Shown in pieces: positions 1 through 4,872 of a DNA stretch of 7,333 nt; position 1 is the stretch's first letter; each line of letters begins with the position of its first letter. Source of the stretch: Chloroflexaceae bacterium (lineage in GTDB: Bacteria; Chloroflexota; Chloroflexia; Chloroflexales; Chloroflexaceae); contig JAOACN010000533.1 of assembly GCA_026417815.1 (NCBI GenBank), positions 1 to 7,333 of the forward strand. The letters are read 5' to 3'. The notes below the pieces were generated by a model. That model had not been told where the DNA came from. It ran no database searches and worked only from the letters and a program-made list of their open reading frames with translations. The position numbers were made by a program, and so were the translations under genes.

Positions 1-19
1 AGATGTGTATAAGAGACAG
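1..19. other. Nextera transposase mosaic-end adapter (artefact)
   Basis: The first 19 bases, AGATGTGTATAAGAGACAG, are exactly the Tn5/Nextera mosaic-end sequence used in sequencing libraries. They are not genome sequence and mark a contig end with untrimmed adapter. Reading through them on the plus strand creates a false protein start, MCIRDR, a common contamination peptide in databases. On the minus strand they would be falsely appended to the ABC ATPase. Confidence 0.97.
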
Positions 20-260
20 GTTCGCTATCACGGATGCCGCGAAACCGCTGGATCTTGCCATCCAGGAGAATGTCACCCTGGTAGGTGCCGTAGGGATACA
101 CTCCGCTAAGCACTTTCATCAGCGTGGACTTCCCCGCGCCATTTTCCCCCACCAGACAGTGGATCTCACCGCTGGTAACGCGAAAACTGACATTGTTCAG
201 GGCCTTCACGCCAGGAAACTCTTTGGTGATGCCCCTCATCTCCAGAATGGGCGTGCTCAT
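20..260 (-). CDS. mmsA: Multiple-sugar ABC transporter ATP-binding protein, N-terminal fragment
   Basis: This is the ATPase that powers a ChvE-type monosaccharide importer (GguA/MmsA, in the XylG/MglA group of sugar ATPases). Only the first 80 codons are present because the contig ends inside the gene. The protein begins MSTPILEMRGITKEFPGVKA and has a perfect Walker A, GENGAGKST, at residues 38-46. It then has LMKVLSGVYPYGTYQGDI, where the YPxGTYxGDI insert is typical of GguA-like proteins rather than generic ABC ATPases. The fragment ends in GIRDSE, just before the Q-loop region. The ATG at 258-260 matches the family start. A GAGGAG lies upstream, but about 11 bases away, which is longer than ideal. 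The gene follows chvE on the same strand after a 212-base gap, so it is probably the second gene of the operon, with the permease gene lost beyond the edge. The family call is firm; the symbol is less certain (gguA is the alternative). Confidence 0.88.
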
Positions 261-373
261 ACGACTACAGGCTCCTCGGGCTATACTGTTCCACCGCTAC
301 GACCATGGTTTCGCTGCGCGGCCGTTTGACATTACGGGTTGGGGGAAGTGCAGAAGGCGCGGCCCTCTCAGCC

Positions 374-410
374 CCCCTCGGGCGAGGGGTGGGGAAAGCA
401 GGGTTCCCCA
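374..410. repeat. Two adjacent hairpins (REP-like) between chvE and the ATPase gene
   Basis: The gap between the chvE stop and the ATPase start carries two abutting inverted repeats. The first is CCCCTCG (374-380) with CGAGGGG (383-389). The second is TGGGGAA (390-396) with TTCCCCA (404-410), around a 7-base loop. No T-run follows on the minus strand, so this is not a classic terminator. The surrounding C-block, G-block, GGGTT pattern resembles the palindromic repeat at 6990-7019 near the other end of the window, so it may belong to a dispersed family. Between a binding-protein gene and its transporter genes, such hairpins could protect the upstream mRNA from 3' decay. That role is inference. 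Confidence 0.6.
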
Positions 411-472
411 GCCCCTCCACGCAGCGTAGACGTCGCCAGCGCGTATCCTCAGAGGAACAACGATCAACCTGC

Positions 473-1606
473 CTACAGGCCGGTGAAATCACTGGCCTGG
501 TAGTACCCGGAGTCGATCAACACTTCCTTGACGTTTGACCGATCGACCGTCACCACTGGCGACTGAATGGCGGGCACGTCAATCTTGCCATTGTTGTACG
601 CGCCTCGGGCCGCCGGTGTCTCGCCCTTGAGTAGGGCGATGCTGGCGCTGATCGCGTCATTGACCAGGACGCGGACGTCCTTGAAGACCGTCATGGACTG
701 CTTGCCATCAATGATATACTGCACCGAAGCCTTCTCGGCGTCCTGACCAGTGACGAAGAACTGGGTAACATCAGGATCGGCGGCAAACACATCGGCGATG
801 GCGCGGGCGGTGCCATCATTAGGCGCCAGGATGAACACCGTGCCCTTGTCGGCCGCAGTGGCAGCGGTCAGGTTGGATTCGGCCAGGGTCTTGGCGGTGT
901 TGAAATCCCAGTTGGTCGTAATCTGGCCGATGATGCGCGCCTGCTCGTCACGCGTCAGGTTGGGCTTGCTGGAGAGGGCCACGGCCTCGCTGGAGTTCTT
1001 CACCACGAAGGTGCCATCGGCAATCCTGGGTTGCAGCACGCTCCAGGCGCCCTCGAAGAAGATGAAGGCGTTGTTGTCGGAAGCTGCGCCGGCGTAGAGA
1101 TAAAGGGGATTGCCCGTGCCGGTAGCGTTGTCAACCAGGAACTGGGCTTGCTGAGCGCCAACGGCAAAGCTATCGAAGGTGACGTAGTAATCAACCGCGT
1201 CGGTTTCGCGAATCAGGCGGTCGTAGGAAATCACCCGCACACCCGCAGCGCGGGCAGCGTCGGCGGCGGCGGCGGCCGCGGTGCCATCGTGAGGACAGAT
1301 CACCAGCACCTTGATCCCTTTGGTGATCAGCGACTCCACATTGGCCTTTTCGCGGGCCGAGTCGCCCTGGCTAAACAGGATCTCAACCTGGTAACCAGCC
1401 TGGTTCAGAGCTTCTTTGAAGCGCGTTTCGTCCTGGATCCAGCGGGGTTCGTCACGGGTTGGCAGCACGATGCCAACGGCCAGTTGTTGTTCAGCGGGCT
1501 GGGTGGCAGCGCCGCCAGCCGGAGCGGAGGGGGTTTGCTGCCCACAGGCAGCGAGGATCAGGGTCGCAAGCAGCGCGAAGAGCCAGGCTACACCTTTGTA
1601 CCGCAT
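473..1606 (-). CDS. chvE: Multiple-sugar-binding lipoprotein of an ABC importer (ChvE family)
   Basis: This is the extracytoplasmic receptor that captures monosaccharides for the ABC importer encoded by the next gene. The 377-residue protein opens with a lipoprotein signal: a hydrophobic stretch at residues 7-20 and lipobox LAAC ending at Cys21, followed by a Gln/Ala/Pro-rich tether to about residue 40. The sugar-binding fold (Peripla_BP_4 type) runs from about 42 to 350. Its lines closely resemble ChvE: VGIVLPT and RWIQDE (44-60), TKGIKVLVICPHDGT (95-109), VISYDRLIR (125-133), SDNNAF (176-181), VTGQDAEKASVQYIIDGKQS (285-304) and TVFKDVR (306-312). ChvE relatives bind galactose, glucose, arabinose, xylose and others; the ligand here cannot be read from sequence. 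The ATG at 1606 has GGAGG five bases upstream. A promoter and repeated boxes lie at 1732-1805. XylF is the nearest alternative family but fits less well. Confidence 0.92.
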   Translation of the reverse strand: MRYKGVAWLFALLATLILAACGQQTPSAPAGGAATQPAEQQLAVGIVLPTRDEPRWIQDETRFKEALNQAGYQVEILFSQGDSAREKANVESLITKGIKVLVICPHDGTAAAAAADAARAAGVRVISYDRLIRETDAVDYYVTFDSFAVGAQQAQFLVDNATGTGNPLYLYAGAASDNNAFIFFEGAWSVLQPRIADGTFVVKNSSEAVALSSKPNLTRDEQARIIGQITTNWDFNTAKTLAESNLTAATAADKGTVFILAPNDGTARAIADVFAADPDVTQFFVTGQDAEKASVQYIIDGKQSMTVFKDVRVLVNDAISASIALLKGETPAARGAYNNGKIDVPAIQSPVVTVDRSNVKEVLIDSGYYQASDFTGL

Positions 1607-1731
1607 AATGTCCTCCCAGACAGTGTGTGAATTGTCACTCCGTGCGTGCCAGTGTGGCGCTCACTCCTCTCGGGCGCGAACCTCCTTTCATCACTCGTGA
1701 GGCGCCTGGATACCGACGCCCGTCGTACACG

Positions 1732-1761
1732 ATTGTAGGAGGCGGATCGGGCCAATCTCAA
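1732..1761 (-). promoter_or_regulatory. Candidate sigma-70-type promoter of chvE
   Basis: On the minus strand a -35 box TTGAGA (1761-1756) and a -10 box TACAAT (1737-1732) are separated by 18 bases. This gives four of six and five of six matches to the TTGACA/TATAAT consensus. Transcription would start near 1725 and leave a leader of roughly 118 bases before the chvE ATG. The -35 box sits in the spacer of a perfect inverted repeat, so a protein bound there would compete with RNA polymerase. Confidence 0.5.
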
Positions 1762-1805
1762 CCCCGATCCCCCCACGCACCCGGAGTAGATACCCCGATC
1801 CGGGT
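1744..1805. promoter_or_regulatory. Repeated CCCGATCC boxes, candidate operator for chvE
   Basis: The 8-mer CCCGATCC occurs at 1763-1770 and 1794-1801, exactly 31 bases apart (about three helical turns), and its complement GGATCGGG occurs at 1744-1751. The first and second form a perfect inverted repeat with an 11-base spacer that contains the chvE -35 box. A further inverted pair, ACCCGGA (1779-1785) and TCCGGGT (1799-1805), overlaps the distal box. The helical phasing and promoter overlap suggest a transcription-factor site. The neighbouring response regulator is one possible binder, but nothing in the sequence proves it. Confidence 0.5.
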
Positions 1806-1891
1806 TAGGGGAAAACCCTTGACGGAAATATGTGTGCTGCCAGAAGGGTCTGGGAGGGCCGCGCGCTCCCGGGAATATCTGTTTTGCATAC

Positions 1892-1917
1892 CGTTCGTGG
1901 CGGCGTGGCCACGAACG
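1892..1917 (-). terminator. Strong hairpin just after the response regulator stop
   Basis: CGTTCGTGGC (1892-1901) pairs perfectly with GCCACGAACG (1908-1917) around a 6-base loop, starting 14 bases past the regulator's stop codon in its transcription direction. The position fits a transcript end, but no T-run follows on the minus strand. It is either a weak or atypical terminator, or a 3'-end stabilising hairpin. Confidence 0.42.
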
Positions 1918-1931
1918 TAGCCTGCGCGCAC

Positions 1932-2969
1932 CTAGCCGAGAGCGTCGTCAATCAACTCGCGCAGGGCAGCCGCGTCCAGATCCTTTTTGTCGAGGAAGGC
2001 CACGGCGCCGGCTTGCATCCCCTGGCGATGGAACTCACGGTCGGGATAGGCGCTAAAGAGCACGATCCGCGTTGCGGGGGCCGCGGTATGGAACTGCCGG
2101 GCGCACTCGATGCCGCTTTCGTCGCCCAGCACCACGTCTATCAGCGCCAGGCCAGGAGCGGCGACGCGCGCCACATGCAGCGCGGCCTGGATCGTGTCCG
2201 CCTCGTAGATGGTAAGACTCGGATAGGCCCGAGCCACCATCCGGCGCAACTGCGTTCGGTAGCGCACACTGTCATCAACGATCAGCAGCGCCTGCCGGAT
2301 GGACGCCGCGCCTTCCGGATCCTTCCTGGCAACGTGGGCGGCGTGCCCGACCAGCGCGGGGTGCTGGTGGATATAATGCACTGCCTCCAGACGGCTCTGC
2401 ACACCCAGGTGCCGGTAGAGTCGCGTCAGGTGGTTCTCGACCGTTTTGATGCTGAGACCGCTCCTCCGGGCGATCGCCTGGTTGTCAAGCCCCTCCTGAA
2501 GATAGCCCAGCAATTCGCGCTGCCGGGCCGTGAGCGCCGGAGCAGGCTGCTCGTGCAACCGGATCAGCTTCTCCACCAGGGGACTGCAGATCCACCGCTC
2601 CCCGGCCAGCACTCGCTGTACGGCCAGCCGCAGGTCGCTCAACGGTTGATCCTTCAGATGATACCCGTTCACTCCCGCGCCAAGCAAACCCTGCACATAC
2701 ACATCGTCATCGTAGGCGCTCACCACCAGGATCTTCAACCCAGGATAGCGCGCCCGGATCGCGCCGATATCCGCGATAGGCTCAAATCCAGGCATTGTTA
2801 TGTCAAGCAACAGACAGTCTGGTTCCAATTCGGCCAGCGCCGTGTGCAACCCGGGACCATCCCCGACCTCGCCTACCACGACGACGCCAGGCAGATCGGC
2901 GAGCGCGTGGGCAATGCCCGAACGTACTACGGCATGGTCGTCGGCGAGCAGCAAACGTGTTGTGGTCAT
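1932..2969 (-). CDS. Orphan response regulator, REC - LuxR/NarL HTH - REC
   Basis: This is a DNA-binding two-component regulator of 345 residues with an unusual extra receiver domain. REC1 (about 5-122) has acidic residues D10/D11, phosphoacceptor D56 in LLLDITMPG, S84 in VVSAY and K106 in YHLKD. A LuxR/NarL helix-turn-helix follows at about 145-205 (LTARQRELL, then GLSIKTVENHLTRLYRHLGV). After a short linker, REC2 (about 226-343) is also complete: D232/D233 in IVDDS, D278 in ALIDVVLG, S306 in LFSAY and K328 in FLDKK. Ordinary NarL-type regulators stop after the HTH at about 210-220 residues. I chose the ATG at 2969 because GAGG lies six bases upstream and the REC fold begins immediately after; an in-frame GTG at 2996 would add nine residues but has poor spacing. 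No histidine kinase is in the window. chvE lies downstream on the same strand, so control of sugar uptake is possible but unproven. Confidence 0.9.
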   Translation of the reverse strand: MTTTRLLLADDHAVVRSGIAHALADLPGVVVVGEVGDGPGLHTALAELEPDCLLLDITMPGFEPIADIGAIRARYPGLKILVVSAYDDDVYVQGLLGAGVNGYHLKDQPLSDLRLAVQRVLAGERWICSPLVEKLIRLHEQPAPALTARQRELLGYLQEGLDNQAIARRSGLSIKTVENHLTRLYRHLGVQSRLEAVHYIHQHPALVGHAAHVARKDPEGAASIRQALLIVDDSVRYRTQLRRMVARAYPSLTIYEADTIQAALHVARVAAPGLALIDVVLGDESGIECARQFHTAAPATRIVLFSAYPDREFHRQGMQAGAVAFLDKKDLDAAALRELIDDALG

Positions 2970-3043
2970 ACCAATCCTCGGAAGTGCTTCCCTCACGCCC
3001 CCTACGCAAACGTGAACAACGCCCCCGCCCCCCAGCCTGACAA

Positions 3044-3072
3044 TTGACGTATCTCCCGCCCGGCCTTAGAAT
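3044..3072 (+). promoter_or_regulatory. Canonical promoter of the phytol/dolichol-kinase-like gene
   Basis: TTGACG (3044-3049) and TAGAAT (3067-3072) are separated by exactly 17 bases, with five of six matches to each consensus box. The expected transcription start near 3079-3080 lies only about 10 bases before the first ATG (3090) and about 29 before the second (3108). It lies in the 120-base divergent gap shared with the response regulator. Confidence 0.62.
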
Positions 3073-3089
3073 AGCGCCAATTTCCGCCA

Positions 3090-3821
3090 ATGATTGCCGG
3101 ACCGCTTATGACAACGCAGGACTGGATCGGGCTGGGGGCCTCCTACGCCTACGCGACCGGGTTGCTCGTGCTGGCTGAGGTGATCCGCCGCTGGCGCGGC
3201 TATCCGCAGGATTTCACCCGCAAGATCGTCCATATCGGCGCGGGTATGTGGGTCTTTGGCGTTCTGGCCCTCTTCGACACCTGGTACATCGGCATTATTC
3301 CCTTCGCTTCGTTCATCATTATCAACTATATCCTGTGGCGCTACAAGGTGCTGCAGGCGATGGACGCTCCCGATAGTTCCCCCGGAACGGTCTACTTCGC
3401 CCTCTCGATCACTCTGCTCTTCCTGGCCTTCTGGCGCACCAACTCGCCCGACGACAAGGGCTTCATCGCCGCTGCCGGCACCATGGCCATGACCTGGGGC
3501 GACTCGATGGCGGCGATCATTGGCAAACGCTTTGGACGGCATCGCTACCACGTCGCCGGTGGCACGCGCTCGTGGGAGGGGTCGGCGGCGATGCTTGTCG
3601 CCTCGGCGATCTCCATGTTCCTGACGCTCGTCCTCGTGCCCGGATCGGCCCTCGGCCCCCTGACGCCGCCCCTCGCCGCTGGCGTCGCCATCGCCGCCGC
3701 GCTCACGGGCGCGCTGGTCGCCGCAGTTGCCGAGGCCTTCTCCCCCGCCGGCACCGATAATCTTAGCGTCCCGCTCCTCGCGGGGGCCGTGGTGTTCGGG
3801 GTCGTGACACTGGTCGGGTAG
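3090..3821 (+). CDS. Phytol/dolichol kinase-like membrane protein (SEC59/DGK1/VTE5 type)
   Basis: This is an integral membrane enzyme of the CTP-dependent lipid-kinase/cytidylyltransferase group, which phosphorylates polyprenyl alcohols such as phytol or dolichol, or diacylglycerol. The 243-residue protein is mostly hydrophobic with about six to eight membrane segments (for example about 12-34, 46-62, 66-84, 99-116, 163-184, 194-216). Family-like motifs are RKIVHIGAGMW (44-54), SPGTVYFALSI (97-107), WGDSMAAIIGKRFGRHR (136-152), GGTRSWEGSAAM (157-168) and EAFSPAGTDNLSVPLLA (215-231). The substrate cannot be decided; phytol salvage would suit a phototroph. Starts at ATG 3090 and ATG 3108 are both possible and neither has a clear ribosome site. 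The promoter just upstream favours 3108 or a near-leaderless start at 3090. Many relatives are annotated as phosphatidate cytidylyltransferase. A degenerate copy of its last 12 codons lies 80 bases downstream. Confidence 0.8.
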   Translation: MIAGPLMTTQDWIGLGASYAYATGLLVLAEVIRRWRGYPQDFTRKIVHIGAGMWVFGVLALFDTWYIGIIPFASFIIINYILWRYKVLQAMDAPDSSPGTVYFALSITLLFLAFWRTNSPDDKGFIAAAGTMAMTWGDSMAAIIGKRFGRHRYHVAGGTRSWEGSAAMLVASAISMFLTLVLVPGSALGPLTPPLAAGVAIAAALTGALVAAVAEAFSPAGTDNLSVPLLAGAVVFGVVTLVG

Positions 3822-3852
3822 GCCAGAGATTGGCTGCGCCAATCCTTCGGCC
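3821..3852. other. Hairpin after the kinase-like gene
   Basis: GATTGG (3828-3833) pairs with CCAATC (3839-3844) around CTGCG, and an outer GGCC (3821-3824) can pair with GGCC (3849-3852). The structure begins at the stop codon of the kinase-like gene. There is no T-run after it, so calling it a terminator would be weak. It sits between the two copies of the duplicated 3' end. Confidence 0.35.
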
Positions 3853-3865
3853 TGTACATACCCGC

Positions 3866-3901
3866 GCCGTTGTGTTCGGTATCGTAACGGTCCTCGGGTA
3901 G
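3866..3901 (+). pseudogene. Degenerate second copy of the kinase-like gene's 3' end
   Basis: Bases 3866-3901 align without gaps to 3786-3821, the last 11 codons plus stop of the preceding gene, at 28 of 36 positions by my count. Translated in the same phase it reads AVVFGIVTVLG-stop against AVVFGVVTLVG-stop. Four of the eight differences are silent third-position changes and the rest are V/I/L swaps. That pattern suggests the piece diverged while still coding, so it looks like the tail of a lost paralogue or a recombination scar rather than a recent slip. Nothing upstream of it is recognisably coding. Confidence 0.55.
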
Positions 3902-4004
3902 AATGGCCCTGCCGCCGGTCCAGGCAATGCTCCCGACCGGCCCAGCCAGGCAGCTACCATCGCGCATGCGTGTTGCCCCTGCGCCTTGCGCCAGAGAGGA
4001 TCGC

Positions 4005-4388
4005 GTGGAAAGTCTGCGTATTCCCATCCTGAAAATCGGCGACATCTTAATCGCCTCGATCCAGGTAAACCTGCACGACGCTTCGGCCGTCCAGTTCAAA
4101 GATGATCTCCTGGAGAAGATCCACGCCACCCGCGCCAAAGGGGTGATCATCGACCTCACCGCGCTGGATCTGGTGGATAGCTTCATCGGTCGCCTCATCG
4201 CCGACATCGCCGCCATGGCCGGCTTGATGGGCAGCCGCGTTGTCATCACGGGCCTGCAACCCGCGGTCGCCATTACGCTTGTTGAACTTGGACTCGAGCT
4301 GCCGCGCGTGATTACCGCCCTGAACCTCGAAAAGGGCCTTAGCGTGCTGCAGGGGATTACCGCGGAGAGCGGCGATGGGGCAGCCTAA
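4005..4388 (+). CDS. rsbS: RsbS-type STAS-domain stressosome scaffold / anti-sigma antagonist
   Basis: This is a single STAS-domain protein that in Bacillus holds the kinase RsbT inside the stressosome and releases it when phosphorylated. The 127-residue product starts with SLRIPILKIGDILIASIQV and continues LHDASAVQFKDDLLEKI. The diagnostic ALDLVDSFIGRL places a serine at residue 59, the same position as the RsbT-phosphorylated Ser59 of B. subtilis RsbS. ITGLQPAVAITLVELGLEL and ALNLEKGLSVLQ complete the domain. I chose GTG at 4005 because AGAGAGGA lies just upstream, the length matches the family and Ser59 falls in register; longer in-frame starts at 3903 or 3966 lack ribosome sites and would add non-homologous residues. 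It overlaps rsbT by 14 bases, implying translational coupling. The usual partner RsbR and targets RsbU/RsbX are not visible. Confidence 0.92.
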   Translation: MESLRIPILKIGDILIASIQVNLHDASAVQFKDDLLEKIHATRAKGVIIDLTALDLVDSFIGRLIADIAAMAGLMGSRVVITGLQPAVAITLVELGLELPRVITALNLEKGLSVLQGITAESGDGAA

Positions 4389-4776
4389 ATCAGCGGTCAT
4401 CCGCAGCGACCTCGACATTGTGATCGCCCGCACGATGGCTCGCGACATGGCCAGGGCCCTGGGTTTCAGCGCGATTGACCAGGCGCGCATCGCCACTGCC
4501 GTGAGCGAACTGGCACGCAATATCTACCTCTACGCCGGCACCGGAACGGTCACGGTGCGCGAGGTTGAGAAGCTCGGTCGCAAAGGGATCGAGATTGTCT
4601 GCGAGGATCAGGGGCCCGGCATCCCCGATATTGACCTGGTGATGCAGGACGGCTACACCACCTCGCGCGGCATGGGCATGGGGCTTCCCGGCGCCAGGCG
4701 CCTGATGGACGATTTTTCCATCCAATCCCAGGTTGGCGTCGGCACGAAGATCGTCCTCCGTAAGTGGCGAAGTTGA
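4375..4776 (+). CDS. rsbT: RsbT-type serine kinase (switch protein)
   Basis: This is an ATP-dependent protein-serine kinase of the GHKL (HATPase_c_2) group that phosphorylates RsbS and, when free, activates a downstream effector (RsbU in Bacillus). The 133-residue protein shows the N-box ATAVSELARNIYLYA (E45 and N49), the G1 box EDQGPGI (77-83) and the G2 box RGMGMGLPGARRLMD (98-112), then GVGTKI (121-126). All ATP-site elements are intact and the length matches the family. The ATG at 4375 is preceded by GGAGAG at 4364-4369 and lies inside the end of rsbS, so the two are probably made together in fixed ratio. Which output protein it activates here is unknown because no RsbU-like phosphatase, sigma factor or diguanylate cyclase gene is present in the window. 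Confidence 0.93.
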   Translation: MGQPKSAVIRSDLDIVIARTMARDMARALGFSAIDQARIATAVSELARNIYLYAGTGTVTVREVEKLGRKGIEIVCEDQGPGIPDIDLVMQDGYTTSRGMGMGLPGARRLMDDFSIQSQVGVGTKIVLRKWRS

Positions 4777-4817
4777 GCCATCGCGGGACGTCAACGGTCA
4801 CGGAGAAATGAAGGTCG

Positions 4818-4849
4818 CCGGGAGGGCTTTGCCCTCCCGGACCCTCCCG
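4818..4849. repeat. Perfect hairpin with duplicated 3' arm upstream of galT
   Basis: CCGGGAGGGC (4818-4827) pairs perfectly with GCCCTCCCGG (4831-4840) around a TTT loop. The sequence CCCTCCCG is present twice, at 4832-4839 and 4842-4849, so the left arm could pair with either copy. No T-run follows on either strand, so it is not a standard terminator. It lies in the 96-base gap between rsbT and galT and could act as a partial terminator, an mRNA processing or stability element, or a dispersed REP-like repeat. Confidence 0.55.
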
Positions 4850-4872
4850 TGCACGTCCTTTGAAGGAACCGT

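Larger units (their letters stand above)
1607..1931. other. Intergenic control region upstream of chvE
   Basis: These 325 bases separate the response-regulator stop from the chvE start, both on the minus strand. No convincing gene lies inside. It holds, in minus-strand order, a 10-bp hairpin (1892-1917), a smaller GGGTT/AACCC hairpin (1802-1818), three CCCGATCC boxes, a sigma-70-like promoter, and about 118 bases of predicted 5' leader ending in the chvE ribosome site. The leader contains a second strong Shine-Dalgarno-like AAAGGAGG (1681-1688) that is not followed by a sensible start codon. Confidence 0.6.

Noticed and set aside
3..329. Plus-strand reading frame of 108 codons at the left edge
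   Set aside because: It starts within the sequencing adapter (MCIRDR) and lies opposite the ABC ATPase gene, whose Walker A and family motifs are clear on the minus strand.
1258..1276. Run of GGC/GCC triplets looking like a microsatellite
   Set aside because: It is the alanine-rich helix (residues 110-121) of the sugar-binding protein written in GC-rich codons; no sign of a separate repeat element.
1681..1688. Strong Shine-Dalgarno-like AAAGGAGG in the chvE leader
   Set aside because: No start codon with a useful frame lies at a normal distance after it on the minus strand; the only nearby option (GTG at about 1667) gives a nine-codon frame with poor spacing.
1830..3047. 405-codon plus-strand frame
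   Set aside because: It is antisense to the response regulator, whose two receivers and HTH are unmistakable. Its Arg/Gln/His-rich content with no motif is typical of a GC-driven shadow frame.
3066..3842. 258-codon minus-strand frame opposite the kinase-like gene
   Set aside because: The composition is almost all Gly, Asp, Arg, Glu and His with no recognisable motif, and the plus strand carries a promoter and family motifs.
3899..3904. TAGAAT as a -10 box for rsbS-rsbT
   Set aside because: No acceptable -35 box lies 16-18 bases upstream, and the TAG is explained as the stop codon of the duplicated 3' end.
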